Below, in pieces: positions 7,978 through 17,074 of a stretch of 64,000 nucleotides of DNA. The position numbers and the translations under genes are program-made. Position 1 is the stretch's first letter. The number at the start of each line of letters is the position of its first letter. This DNA is from CALLVY01 sp937899855 (GTDB taxonomy: Bacteria; Bacteroidota; Bacteroidia; Chitinophagales; Saprospiraceae), in contig JBCBQC010000003.1 in the NCBI GenBank assembly GCA_039820405.1, positions 62,001 to 126,000 on the forward strand, in the 5' to 3' direction. The notes beneath the pieces were generated by a model. It was not told the origin of the DNA. It was given only the letters and a program-made list of their open reading frames with translations, and did not search any database.

Positions 7978-9039
7978 ATGAATCTTCGCGTCCTCTGGCA
8001 TATTGGATTTTGGCTGTTGTACACCCTGGCTTACGCCTTGATCGACATGAGCTTTTCGCGCTATCCCTCGGGCGATGGTTATTCCCTTACCGAACAGTTT
8101 TTCATTGTTTGGAGCGTCGAAATTTCCATGCTCCCCGCCAAGTTGATTGCGGCCTACACCTTTTTGTACTACCTCGTCCCGCGCCATTTTCGGCCGAGTA
8201 ATTACCTGCGTTTTGGGCTACTTTGCTTGCTGCTGCTCCTGCCCCTCATGGTCTTCAACCGGGTGATCGTCTACTACTTCGTTTACCCCGTCATCTACGA
8301 CTACCCTACCCAGGCGGACCAATTTCTCAATCTCCGCCGGATGCTGTTTTACGTACTCGACATCGCCTCCGCCGTGGGGGTTGCCTCCACCGTGAAGCTG
8401 CTCAAGGGCCGGCTCGAAAGCCAATTGCGGGAAGAGGAGTTGCAACGCGAAAAACTCCAATCGGAACTCAATTTCCTCCGCGCCCAAACCAATCCCCACT
8501 TTTTATTCAACACCCTCAATAACATCTACGCCCTGGCCCGCAAGCAATCGCCCAATACCGCTCCGGTGGTGATGAAGCTTTCCCAGATCCTGCGTTTTAT
8601 GCTCTACGAGTGTACCCAGCCCCGCATCCCCCTCGGCAACGAACTCAAGGTCATCCGCGACTACATCGAACTCGAAAAACTCCGCTACAACAAACGCCTT
8701 TCCATCTCCTTTCAAGAATCCATCGACGAACCCCAACGCCCCGTCGCCCCCCTCCTCCTCCTGCCTTTCGTCGAAAACGCTTTCAAGCACGGCAGTAGCG
8801 AAACCCGCTTTGATACCTACATCAACATCGACCTCCGGCTCCAAGCCGGCCAGCTCGGCCTCACCGTCGCCAATAGCAAGGATAGCGATCCCGTAGCCCC
8901 GCCCTCCAACGGCATCGGTCTGCAAAACGTCCGCCGACAATTGGAGTTGCTCTACCCCGGCCAACACCAACTGGCCATTCAAAACGAAGCCCAGCGTTTT
9001 ACCGTACAACTAAACATTGACCTGAACCGCGACTTATGA
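7978..9039 (+). CDS. LytS-family sensor histidine kinase
   Basis: 353 residues from the ATG at 7978; a GTG nine bases upstream is the alternative. Four predicted membrane helices occupy about residues 5-140, followed by a coiled-coil linker (LESQLREEELQREKLQSEL). The His_kinase (PF06580) block has NPHFLFNTLNNI, whose His is about residue 174. The HATPase region has PFVENAFKHG (N box) and GIGLQNVRRQL (G box), then a C-terminal HRFTVQL-like strand. It autophosphorylates and passes phosphate to the LytTR regulator whose gene overlaps its stop by 4 bp (ATGA). No extracellular sensor domain is seen, so the signal is probably perceived in the membrane segments. Confidence 0.93.
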   Translation: MNLRVLWHIGFWLLYTLAYALIDMSFSRYPSGDGYSLTEQFFIVWSVEISMLPAKLIAAYTFLYYLVPRHFRPSNYLRFGLLCLLLLLPLMVFNRVIVYYFVYPVIYDYPTQADQFLNLRRMLFYVLDIASAVGVASTVKLLKGRLESQLREEELQREKLQSELNFLRAQTNPHFLFNTLNNIYALARKQSPNTAPVVMKLSQILRFMLYECTQPRIPLGNELKVIRDYIELEKLRYNKRLSISFQESIDEPQRPVAPLLLLPFVENAFKHGSSETRFDTYINIDLRLQAGQLGLTVANSKDSDPVAPPSNGIGLQNVRRQLELLYPGQHQLAIQNEAQRFTVQLNIDLNRDL

Positions 9040-9737
9040 ATAAACTCCGTTGCCTCATTGTAGAAGATGAACCCCTGGCCGCCGAAGTGCTCCAGGATTA
9101 CATCGGCCAAGTCCGCCAACTCGAGCTGGTGGGCATTTGCGAAGACGCCATCTACGCCCTCGAAACCCTGCGCAAAGAGCGCATCGACGTCGTCTTTCTC
9201 GACATCCACCTCCCCAAACTCAAGGGACTCGATTTTATCAAAGCCCTCAAAAATCCCCCCCAAATCATCCTCACTACGGCCTATCACCAGTACGCCCTCC
9301 AAGGCTTCGACCTGGCGGTGGTCGACTACCTGTTGAAACCCATCGAGTTCTCGCGTTTCTTCCAGGCCGTCAACAAACTCAAGCCTCCCGAAACGGCCGC
9401 GGGCAAGCGAAGCACCGTCAAAAAGGAGCGGAGCTACCGCTTCTTCAACGTCAAGAAGAAAAAGGTCAAGGTCTACCTCGACGAAATCCGCTACATCGAA
9501 AGTCGGAAGGACTACGTCAAGATTCACACGGGGGAACAGTGTCTGACGACGAAGTTTCAGCTGGGCGAATTGGAAGGCATCCTGGAAGAGGCAAAGCTGT
9601 TGCGGATTCACCGTTCCTTCCTCGTGTCCCGCGACCACATCAGTGCTTTTTCAGCGACCGAGATCGAGGTGGAGGATCAGAAGTTGCCGATTGGTAGGAG
9701 TTATAAGGAAACGGTGTTTAAGGTATTGGGGAAGTAA
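9036..9737 (+). CDS. LytTR-family response regulator
   Basis: 233 residues. The receiver domain (1-120) has the acidic pair in IVEDEPLA, phosphoacceptor Asp56 in VVFLDIHLP, and Lys101 in DYLLKPIEF. The LytTR DNA-binding domain (about 135-233) has SYRFFNVKKKKVKVYLDEIRY and the RIHRSFLVS motif. It overlaps the kinase gene by 4 bp, which implies translational coupling. LytTR regulators bind paired short direct repeats; I found no convincing site nearby, so its targets are unknown. The family call is firm. Confidence 0.95.
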   Translation: MNKLRCLIVEDEPLAAEVLQDYIGQVRQLELVGICEDAIYALETLRKERIDVVFLDIHLPKLKGLDFIKALKNPPQIILTTAYHQYALQGFDLAVVDYLLKPIEFSRFFQAVNKLKPPETAAGKRSTVKKERSYRFFNVKKKKVKVYLDEIRYIESRKDYVKIHTGEQCLTTKFQLGELEGILEEAKLLRIHRSFLVSRDHISAFSATEIEVEDQKLPIGRSYKETVFKVLGK

Positions 9738-9750
9738 TCGGGTATCGCAG

Positions 9751-9790
9751 AGGGCCGCAAAGAATCGCAAAGAATCGCAAAGAGCCGCGG
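9751..9790. repeat. Four 10-bp tandem units
   Basis: Units read AGGGCCGCAA, AGAATCGCAA, AGAATCGCAA and AGAGCCGCGG. The two central units are identical and the outer ones degenerate. They lie between the convergent regulator and transglycosylase genes. Confidence 0.6.
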
Positions 9791-9816
9791 AGTAAGCGGT
9801 TACTTTCCAAGTCCCA

Positions 9817-11292
9817 CTAGCGTTCCCGGATTTTGATGCGCTTGCCGGGCTTGAGGGCCTGGCCATCCCGAAATTTGTTCAACTCCAAAATATCCTGCGG
9901 GCTGACCCCCGGAAATTTGGCCGCGATCTCCGCCAGTGTTTCCCGACGACGCACCTGGTAGTAGATGTACTTGTCCCGTTTGCCCGGTCGGAAGTGAGGA
10001 CGGGAACGCGGGACAAAGCTGACCGGCTTGACCGTCATCAACTCGGTCGGTAGGGCCAGGGGCTCAAGTAGTCGCAACTGTTTGCGGGGAATGCTGATCA
10101 GAGGTTGGAGCAGGGCAGTGGAAGAGCGTTTGGGAACGTATACCGTCAGCCGTTGGCGGGGATACAATTGGGCGGAGGTGAGCCGGTTCCAACTCACCAG
10201 GTCTTTTTCGGTACAATTGAACAGGGCTGCGACATTGCTGAGGTGATCACCCGGCTCGACTTCGTAGGTCGTCCTGAGGTAATTGGCGTCCATGCTGCGA
10301 TCGACACTCGGGGCGGGAATGGCCGAAGAGATCATGCCGTTGCGCGCCCGGTCGGGCTTGCCGAGGTAGTTTTCGAAGATGGCCAGGGCGGCGATGGGCA
10401 GAATAACGCTACAGCCGTTGACGCGGGCCGGAACGACGCCCCGGAGGTAGGACGGATTCAGGGTCTCGATGATGTCGAGCGGGGCACCGGTGATTTCGGC
10501 GATTTCGCTAAAGGAAATCCGTTGGTAAACCAGGGTATTGTCGGTAATCTGCAGCTCCTTGGCGGGGTACTGGGGGTAGAGGTTGTGCAGATCGTAATAA
10601 TTCATGAGGTAGGTAGCCGCGATAAAGGCCGGAACGTAATTGCGCGTTTCGCGGGGCAGGTAACGGCGAATTTTCCAAAAGTCGCGGCTGCGTCCCCGAC
10701 GGATGGCACGGTTGACCCGTCCCGGGCCACCGTTGTAGGCCGCCAGGGCCAATTCCCAGCTACCAAAACGTTCGTACAAGCGCTTGAGGTACTTGAGCGC
10801 CGCCTGAGTCGCCAGGTGGGGATCCCGTCTTTGGTCGACCGTCGAAGAAATGCGGAGGCCATAATCTTTACCCGTACCCGGCATAAACTGCCAAAGCCCC
10901 ACCGCTCCCGAGCGCGAAACCGCTCGCGGATCAAGGGCCGATTCCACAATACTCAAATATTTGATCTCGCTCGGTAGGTCCGCCTCGGCGATGTATTCGT
11001 CAAAGATGGGAAAGTACATCACGCGCCGCCCCAGGAGGGCCTCGGTCCGCTCGCGGCGCTTGACGGTGTAAGTATTGATGTAGCTGCGGACGATCCCGTC
11101 AAAACGCGCCCGGACCACGGGGCTGTGCATGTTGCGGATTCGGGCCACCAATTCGGCGTCGGTAAAGGTGGGGATGGGTGAACTTCCCGGAGCGCCGTAC
11201 GCCACGGACGGCGTAGGTTGGAGATTGGACTGCGCACTCGTGTTCGTTCCAAAAAATAAGGCCACCAGGGCCATCCAAACTACAATTCTCAT
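9817..11292 (-). CDS. Lytic transglycosylase (SLT domain) with two LysM domains
   Basis: I chose the ATG at 11292 (491 residues) because it opens a signal peptide (MRIVVWMALVALFF, then GTNTSAQ); the frame extends further upstream. The SLT/goose-lysozyme-like domain spans about residues 85-230: the catalytic Glu is in LSIVESALDP, followed by SGAVGLWQFMPGTGKDYGL and LALAAYNGGPGRVNRAI, the MltD-type signatures. Two LysM domains follow, one near 340-385 (YEVEPGDHLSNVAALFNC) and one at the C-terminus (YQVRRRETLAEIAAKFPGV). It cleaves peptidoglycan glycan strands in the periplasm. It resembles MltD of other Bacteroidota; the exact orthology is not proven. Confidence 0.93.
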   Translation of the reverse strand: MRIVVWMALVALFFGTNTSAQSNLQPTPSVAYGAPGSSPIPTFTDAELVARIRNMHSPVVRARFDGIVRSYINTYTVKRRERTEALLGRRVMYFPIFDEYIAEADLPSEIKYLSIVESALDPRAVSRSGAVGLWQFMPGTGKDYGLRISSTVDQRRDPHLATQAALKYLKRLYERFGSWELALAAYNGGPGRVNRAIRRGRSRDFWKIRRYLPRETRNYVPAFIAATYLMNYYDLHNLYPQYPAKELQITDNTLVYQRISFSEIAEITGAPLDIIETLNPSYLRGVVPARVNGCSVILPIAALAIFENYLGKPDRARNGMISSAIPAPSVDRSMDANYLRTTYEVEPGDHLSNVAALFNCTEKDLVSWNRLTSAQLYPRQRLTVYVPKRSSTALLQPLISIPRKQLRLLEPLALPTELMTVKPVSFVPRSRPHFRPGKRDKYIYYQVRRRETLAEIAAKFPGVSPQDILELNKFRDGQALKPGKRIKIRER

Positions 11293-11609
11293 TACTTTTT
11301 GATTAAACGGTAGATCGCGTGCTCCTTGGTCTACCCAGAAATTCTCATAAATCAGCGGTGCGCTGGTAAATGTATTAAACTTCAACGCATTAGGATAATT
11401 ATGATTGTATCAATAATTATTCCAGCCCCGGGTTTAACATTTCCTTATCATTCTCCCAAGCACCAACACCATCCTATCCGGGTCCAGTAGGAAACTGCCA
11501 AAAGCAGCATTTGGTTTTGGGTGGTGTCTTATAAATGCTTTTGAATGAAGGTGATGGAGAGGTTCTAAAGACGAGTCAGATTCACCGACAGGTATTTATA
11601 AGACACAAC
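11293..11609. other. Intergenic region with inverted-repeat element
   Basis: This stretch lies between gatA and the transglycosylase gene. Apart from the short inverted-repeat element at 11519-11610 I see no gene. AT-rich sequence at 11390-11450 probably holds the transglycosylase promoter, but no clear box stands out. Confidence 0.5.
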
Positions 11610-11610
11610 C
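11519..11610. mobile_element. Short inverted-repeat element (MITE-like), copy A
   Basis: The element is 92 bp with perfect 13-bp internal arms GTGTCTTATAAAT (11524-11536 and its complement at 11594-11606). Weaker complementarity extends outward on both sides. It shares its left end and a 46-base right block beginning GGTTCTAAAGA with the element at 41453-41614; by hand count 33 of those 46 positions agree. There is no room for a transposase, so it would be non-autonomous. A TA dinucleotide follows its right end; the left flank does not match cleanly. Its right end touches the gatA stop codon. Confidence 0.6.
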
Positions 11611-13052
11611 TAAACGTACGTCCCTTTTAGATGGGCCGCAAAGGCCAACAACTCCGCCTCGGCAAAGCGTTGGGCTAAAAGCTGGACCCCAAAAGGCATG
11701 CCATTGTCGTGTACGTCAAGGGGGAGCGCCACGGCTGGAATACCCGCCATATTGGCCTGTACCGTGTAGATGTCCGCCAGGTACATCGCCACGGGGTCGT
11801 CCGACTTTTCGCCCATTTTCCAGGCGGTCGAAGGGCTGACCGGCATGAGGATAAAATCGTATTCCGCCAGGATGGCCGCCGTGCGTTCCTGAATCAGGCG
11901 GCGTACTTGCTGGGCCTTGGTGTAGTAGGCGTCGTAATAGCCCGAGCTGAGGACAAAGGTACCGAGTAAAATGCGCCGCTTGACCTCATCGCTAAAGCCT
12001 TCGGTCCGTGATTTTTGGTAGGTTTCCAACAGATCCTGGGCCTCGGGATGGCGGTAACCGTAGCGGATGCCGTCAAAACGGGCCAGGTTCGAAGAGGCTT
12101 CCGCCGTGGTGAGGACGTAGTAGGCGGGAATGATGTGATCGAGGTAGGGGAAATCCACCGCGTCGAGCTGGTGCCCATCCTCCCGGAGCGCCGCAATCAG
12201 CGATCGGGTCCGCGCCGCAATTTGGGGATCCAAGCTGGGATGCGCGATGGCGGGTTCCAGGTAGGCAATCCGGGCGGGGCCCCGATGGGCGAGCTGCTCG
12301 GAATAAGCCGGCACGCTTCGCTGGCTGGTGGTCGCGTCCATTTCGTCGGGTCCGGCCATGATTTCCAGCAGCAGGGCCACGTCTTCTATGCTGTGGGCCA
12401 GCATTCCGATCTGATCGAAGGAGGAGGCGTAGGCCAGCAGACCGTAGCGCGAGATTCGGCCGTAGGTGGGCTTCATCCCCACCAGGCCACAGAAGGCGGC
12501 GGGTTGACGTACCGAGCCCCCCGTATCCGTCCCCAAAGAAACCAAACAGGTATCGGCCTGTACCGCCACGGCCGAGCCCCCCGAAGAGCCACCCGGCACC
12601 CGCTCGGGGTCCGCCGCGTTGCGTACCGGACCGTAGACCGAATTTTCGTTCGAAGAGCCCATCCCAAATTGGTCACAGTTGACCCGCCCGATGATGATGA
12701 CGTCCTCGGCCAAGAGCCGTTCGACCGCCGTGGCGGAATAGAGCGACTCAAAGCCTTCCAGAATCTTGGCCGCCGCACTTACCCCGTGTCCGGCGTAGCA
12801 AATGACGTCCTTGTGCGAGATGACCATGCCCCAGAGCCGTCCCAGGGAATCGGGCCGCTCGGCCCACTGGGCATCCAGCGCGTCCGCCCGGGCCCGGGCT
12901 TCGGCCGCGTAAACCTCGACGTAGGCATTGAGCTCCCGCGTCGCTTCGATCCGTTGGAGGTAGTGCTCCACCAGTTCCCGGCAGGTAATCCGTCCCGCGC
13001 GCAGGTCGGCTTGTACCCGTTGGAGTTGCGTGTATTTTACCATTGTTTTCAT
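11610..13052 (-). CDS. gatA: Asp-tRNA(Asn)/Glu-tRNA(Gln) amidotransferase subunit A
   Basis: 480 residues, the usual GatA length. The amidase-signature catalytic triad is visible: Lys81 in GMVISHKDV, Ser156 in VPGGSSGGSA and Ser180 in GTDTGGSVRQP, at the spacing known for GatA. The subunit releases ammonia from glutamine for transamidation of mischarged tRNA with GatB and GatC, neither of which is in the window. The start ATG at 13052 overlaps the hisS stop by 4 bp, implying coupling. The stop codon (11612-11610) sits at the edge of a mobile-like element, so the original 3' end may have been altered. Confidence 0.95.
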   Translation of the reverse strand: MKTMVKYTQLQRVQADLRAGRITCRELVEHYLQRIEATRELNAYVEVYAAEARARADALDAQWAERPDSLGRLWGMVISHKDVICYAGHGVSAAAKILEGFESLYSATAVERLLAEDVIIIGRVNCDQFGMGSSNENSVYGPVRNAADPERVPGGSSGGSAVAVQADTCLVSLGTDTGGSVRQPAAFCGLVGMKPTYGRISRYGLLAYASSFDQIGMLAHSIEDVALLLEIMAGPDEMDATTSQRSVPAYSEQLAHRGPARIAYLEPAIAHPSLDPQIAARTRSLIAALREDGHQLDAVDFPYLDHIIPAYYVLTTAEASSNLARFDGIRYGYRHPEAQDLLETYQKSRTEGFSDEVKRRILLGTFVLSSGYYDAYYTKAQQVRRLIQERTAAILAEYDFILMPVSPSTAWKMGEKSDDPVAMYLADIYTVQANMAGIPAVALPLDVHDNGMPFGVQLLAQRFAEAELLAFAAHLKGTYV

Positions 13053-14392
13053 GCGCTTAGTTCGGCGATGATGGCGGCCAGATCGCGTTGGTCTTGTGCG
13101 CCCGTGGCCATATTTTTCAAGGTCAATTCCCCCCGCTTCATCTCGTCTTCACCAATGAGTACGACGTAGGGCACCGACCGGGCGTTGGCGTACTTCATTT
13201 GCTTTTTGAGCTTGGCGGGTTCGGGATACAATTCGGCATTGATCCCGGCACTACGCAACTGCTGCAAACAACGGAAGGCATAGGTGTGGGTGGCCACATC
13301 AAAGGCCACCAGCAAGACTTGTAAACTGTCCGTCAGCCGGTCGGGGAAGAGCTCCAGCTCTTCCATGACCAAGTAAATCCGATCGGCACCAAAGGAGATG
13401 CCCACCCCGGAAACCCCCTTGAGGCCAAATACCCCGGTCAGGTCGTCGTAACGTCCGCCCCCACCGATGCTGCCAATCTCGACCTTTTTGGCTTTGACCT
13501 CGAAGATACAGCCGGTATAGTAGTTAAGCCCCCGGGCTAGGGTAATGTCAAAGACGACTGCATTGCCGGCGGTGTAGGTATCGAAGTAGCGGTGGAATTC
13601 TTCCAGCTCGGCGATGCCGCGCAAACCGGTCTCGCTATCGGCCATCAGTGTTTTCAGGGGACTCAGCGTTTTGACCGCCAACATCTCCTCCACCCGATCG
13701 ACGGCGGCGCTGGGGATGCCCTTGCGTTCCATTTCCCGGCGGACCCCTTCGATCCCAATTTTGTCCAGCTTATCGATGGCGATGGTCATGTCCATAAATT
13801 GGGAGGCAATCCCCGCCGCTTCGGCCATCCCGTAGAGGATTTTGCGGTTGTTGACCTTGATTTCTACCTCCACACCCAGCTTTTGGAACACCTCGTCGTA
13901 GATCTGGACCAGTTCGGCCTCGTTCATCAGGCTATTGGTTCCCACCACATCGGCGTCGCACTGGTAAAACTCGCGGTAGCGGCCTTTCTGGGGGCGATCG
14001 GCTCGCCAGACGGGTTGGATTTGGTAGCGCTTAAAGGGAAACGCCAATTCGTTTTGGTGCATCACTACGAAACGGGCGAAGGGTACGGTGAGGTCGTAGC
14101 GCAGCCCTTTGTCGGCGATGGAGGGCAGGAGCTCCGCGGAGTCGCCCGCCGCGAGGGCTTCGCGATTGGCCTTTTGGAGAAAATCTCCATTGTTGAGTAC
14201 TTTGAAGAGCAGCTTGTCGCCCTCCTCGCCGTACTTCCCGGTGAGGGTGGCGAGGTTTTCGAGGACGGGGGTTTCGATGGCTTGGTAGCCGTATTTGACG
14301 AATACCGTACGGATGGTGTCAAAGATATAGTTACGGCGGTTGACCACGGCGGGGCCGAAGTCGCGCGTGCCTTTGGGAATGCTGGGTTTCAT
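13049..14392 (-). CDS. hisS: Histidyl-tRNA synthetase
   Basis: 447 residues. Class II synthetase signatures specific to HisRS are present: SIPKGTRDFGP at the N-terminus, motif 2 around GRYREFYQCDADVVG, the histidine-binding LARGLNYYTGCIFE, and a C-terminal anticodon-binding domain (about 350-447, LLVAFD, ELYPEPAKLKKQMKYAN). It charges tRNA-His. It lies 25 bp after pheS and overlaps gatA by 4 bp on the same strand, giving a three-gene translation operon. A slightly longer HisRS of this type is normal in Bacteroidota. Confidence 0.96.
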   Translation of the reverse strand: MKPSIPKGTRDFGPAVVNRRNYIFDTIRTVFVKYGYQAIETPVLENLATLTGKYGEEGDKLLFKVLNNGDFLQKANREALAAGDSAELLPSIADKGLRYDLTVPFARFVVMHQNELAFPFKRYQIQPVWRADRPQKGRYREFYQCDADVVGTNSLMNEAELVQIYDEVFQKLGVEVEIKVNNRKILYGMAEAAGIASQFMDMTIAIDKLDKIGIEGVRREMERKGIPSAAVDRVEEMLAVKTLSPLKTLMADSETGLRGIAELEEFHRYFDTYTAGNAVVFDITLARGLNYYTGCIFEVKAKKVEIGSIGGGGRYDDLTGVFGLKGVSGVGISFGADRIYLVMEELELFPDRLTDSLQVLLVAFDVATHTYAFRCLQQLRSAGINAELYPEPAKLKKQMKYANARSVPYVVLIGEDEMKRGELTLKNMATGAQDQRDLAAIIAELSA

Positions 14393-14417
14393 AAATTAGA
14401 AGGTATTCACTGGAGGT

Positions 14418-15455
14418 TTAGAGGGCGGAGGTAAATTGGCGGAGGAAGCGCACGTCGTTTTCGAAGAGCAGCCGGATGTCATTGACCCGGTAGCGCAGCA
14501 TGGCCTGCCGCTCGATGCCCATCCCAAAGGCGAAACCGCTGTAACGCTCCGAGTCGATCCCACAGTTTTCCAAGACCTGCGGATCGACCATCCCACAGCC
14601 CAGAATCTCCACCCAGGTGGTGTACTTGCACACGTTGCAGCCATCCCCTCGACAGATAAAGCAGGAGACGTCCATTTCGGCGCTGGGCTCGGTAAAGGGG
14701 AAGTAGGAAGGCCGGAGGCGGATTTTGGTATCGGGTCCGTACATCTCCTGGGCGAAGTACAGGAGGGTTTGCTTCATGTCGGCGAAGGAAACGTTTTCGT
14801 CGACGTAGAGGCCTTCCACCTGGTGGAATTGGCAGTGCGCGCGCGCCGAGATGGTCTCGTTGCGGTACACGCGTCCCGGCGCGATGATGCGAATGGGAGG
14901 CGTCGTGTTTTTCATCACCCGCGACTGTACCGAGGAAGTGTGGGTCCGCAGCAGCAGGTGGGTGCTATCCTTGAGGTAAAAGGTATCCTGCATGTCGCGG
15001 GCGGGATGATCTTCGGGCGTATTCATCGCCGTGAAATTGTGCCAGTCGTCCTCGATTTCGCGGTCCTCAGCGACGGTGAAGCCGATGCGGGCGAAGATAT
15101 CGACGATCTGCTTCATGATGATGGAGATCGGGTGGCGGCTTCCCAGCGGACGAGGATGACCGGGGGCGGTGAGGTCAATTTGTTGGGCATCGGCTTGTTC
15201 GGCGGCCTGTTCGGCAGCCGTCTTGAGGCTTTGGAATTTCTCTTCGGCCGTTTTTTTGAGGGTATTGATGAGTTGGCCAAATTCGCGCTTTTGTTCGTTG
15301 GCCACTTCGCGGATACCTCCCATCAGGGGTTTGAGGATATTTTTGCTGCCCAGGTACTTGATGCGAAACTGTTCTACCTCCGCTGCGTTTCGAGGGGAGG
15401 CCGTTTTGATCTCATCCAGAATTTGTTGAAGTCGGTCGAAAATTTCCGCTGCCAT
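14418..15455 (-). CDS. pheS: Phenylalanyl-tRNA synthetase alpha subunit
   Basis: 345 residues. The N-terminal coiled coil (about 1-90, AEVEQFRIKYLGSKN) that binds tRNA is followed by the class II catalytic core: HPISIIMKQIVDIFARIGF, then LLRTHTSSVQSRVM and RVYRNETISARAHCQFHQVEG, ending with GFAFGMGIERQAMLRYRVNDIR (motif 3). A Cys cluster (CFICRGDGCNVCKYT) matches the zinc-like site seen in many PheS of this phylum. It charges tRNA-Phe with PheT, which is not encoded here. It is the first gene of the run pheS-hisS-gatA. Confidence 0.96.
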   Translation of the reverse strand: MAAEIFDRLQQILDEIKTASPRNAAEVEQFRIKYLGSKNILKPLMGGIREVANEQKREFGQLINTLKKTAEEKFQSLKTAAEQAAEQADAQQIDLTAPGHPRPLGSRHPISIIMKQIVDIFARIGFTVAEDREIEDDWHNFTAMNTPEDHPARDMQDTFYLKDSTHLLLRTHTSSVQSRVMKNTTPPIRIIAPGRVYRNETISARAHCQFHQVEGLYVDENVSFADMKQTLLYFAQEMYGPDTKIRLRPSYFPFTEPSAEMDVSCFICRGDGCNVCKYTTWVEILGCGMVDPQVLENCGIDSERYSGFAFGMGIERQAMLRYRVNDIRLLFENDVRFLRQFTSAL

Positions 15456-15712
15456 AGGTTGGGATTTGTCCGATTGTTGAATTGAGTGCCAAAGGTAAGG
15501 AGTTTTTGTCGTTTAGCTACCTCCGGCCTTAAAATATGAATTCAACGTTGGCGTTGTACTTTTAGTTTCCTTTTCCAACGGCAGCTTTTCTATCCCGCTT
15601 TCGCTTCCCCCAGCCCGGCACGGAGGGAGCGCTAGCCAGTCGGACTCCGTTCCTCCTTTAGGGAAAGGAGCCGCTTTAAATTGAGCTAAAAAAGCTAAAT
15701 TCGCCCAATAAC

Positions 15713-17023
15713 GTGAGGGACATCCATCGACATATTAGCCGCCAGCAGTTTGCTTTTTTTATTTGCTGCGTGTTGTTGACCGCTTTGATTTACTCAAAGT
15801 TTGCCCTATCCGTGTGTATGATCGCGCTGCTGGTATTGGGCCTGATCGAATGGAACCCCGAACGCGCCTTCCCCCTGCGCTTCAACCGAGCCTTTGGCCG
15901 CAACTGGCGGAGCTACCTCCGCTACCGCCCCTATCTCGCACTGTCCGCCTTCTTCCTCCTCGTGCTCGTCGGCGGCTTCGACCTACAGGATCCGCAGTAC
16001 TGGCAGGAAAGGCTGCGGCTCAAACTGCCCTTTTTGCTCTTCCCCTTCGCCTTCGCCTCCATCCCCCCCTTCTCGCGCCGCCAGTACCTGGGTTTGTTCT
16101 ACTTCCTACTCCTTCTACTGAGCTACAGCAGCATCGACGTCGGGATACACTACTGGCAACATTTTGAGCCCATCAACCAGGCCATGCAGCGCGGCCAACC
16201 CATCCCCACCCCCATGAGCCACATCCGCTACAGCCTCCTACTGGCCCTGGGTGTGATGGGGGGCGCCTACCTCTGGTGGCGGGGCTACTACTGGCGCCAC
16301 CCCGGTGAGCGTTACCTCATCCTCGGGCTCACCCTCTTTCTCTTCGGCTTCCTCCACGTCCTCTCAGTACGCAGCGGACTGTTGACCCTCTACGCCGCCA
16401 TCCTCCTATGGAGCCTGTACTACGTGTGGCGCACCGGCCGGATCATCGTGGGGGCTGGCACCCTCATCGCCCTGCTCGGGCTGCCCCTATTGGCTTACCA
16501 ATACGTTCCCAGCTTCCGGGCTAAGGCGCGCTACGCCATTTACGACCTGGAGCGCTACGCCGTGGGGGAAGGAGCGACCTATTCCGACTCGGAGCGGCTA
16601 CATTCGCTCCAGCTGGGCATCGAGATTGGCTGCGACCACCTGCTTCTGGGCGTCGGAGCGGGCAATTTGCGCCGGGAAGTCCACCGACGCTACGCCCAGC
16701 GCTATCCCAACCAGCCAGCCAAAATGCCCCACAACCAGTTCGTATCCGTCTTTGCGGGCTCGGGCCTACTGGGGCTTCTCCTCTTTTGCTTGGCCTTTTT
16801 CTACCCGCTTTTTTACCGCCACAATTACCGCGAGCCCCTCTTCGCCCTCCTGCACCTCGTCGTCCTGATTTCCTTCCTGATGGAAAACACCCTCGAAACC
16901 TCGATTGGGGTGGCGCTCTACTGTACCCTACTGCTGGTGGGGCTCAACTACCGGAGTGGCCAGCCAGGTAAAAAGTCCGACCCCCAAACGGAGGCCGGAC
17001 CGATTTCCATAATCAGATCTTGA
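15713..17023 (+). CDS. O-antigen ligase-like polytopic membrane protein
   Basis: 436 residues with about ten hydrophobic segments. A large periplasmic loop near residues 280-340 carries GVGAGNLRREVHRRYAQRY and PHNQFVSVFAGSGLLGLLLF, the Wzy_C/O-antigen ligase (PF04932) signature, including the conserved HNQF segment. Such proteins join or polymerise surface polysaccharides at the outer face of the inner membrane. The frame opens with GTG at 15713; no ATG occurs in the first 35 codons, so the start is uncertain. It stands alone, convergent with the M57 protease gene. Ligase versus polymerase (Wzy) cannot be settled from sequence. Confidence 0.85.
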   Translation: MRDIHRHISRQQFAFFICCVLLTALIYSKFALSVCMIALLVLGLIEWNPERAFPLRFNRAFGRNWRSYLRYRPYLALSAFFLLVLVGGFDLQDPQYWQERLRLKLPFLLFPFAFASIPPFSRRQYLGLFYFLLLLLSYSSIDVGIHYWQHFEPINQAMQRGQPIPTPMSHIRYSLLLALGVMGGAYLWWRGYYWRHPGERYLILGLTLFLFGFLHVLSVRSGLLTLYAAILLWSLYYVWRTGRIIVGAGTLIALLGLPLLAYQYVPSFRAKARYAIYDLERYAVGEGATYSDSERLHSLQLGIEIGCDHLLLGVGAGNLRREVHRRYAQRYPNQPAKMPHNQFVSVFAGSGLLGLLLFCLAFFYPLFYRHNYREPLFALLHLVVLISFLMENTLETSIGVALYCTLLLVGLNYRSGQPGKKSDPQTEAGPISIIRS

Positions 17024-17074
17024 ATTAGATCCACAATTAACTAACTCCGCTTTGGGGAGTACTTAGAAACCAGC

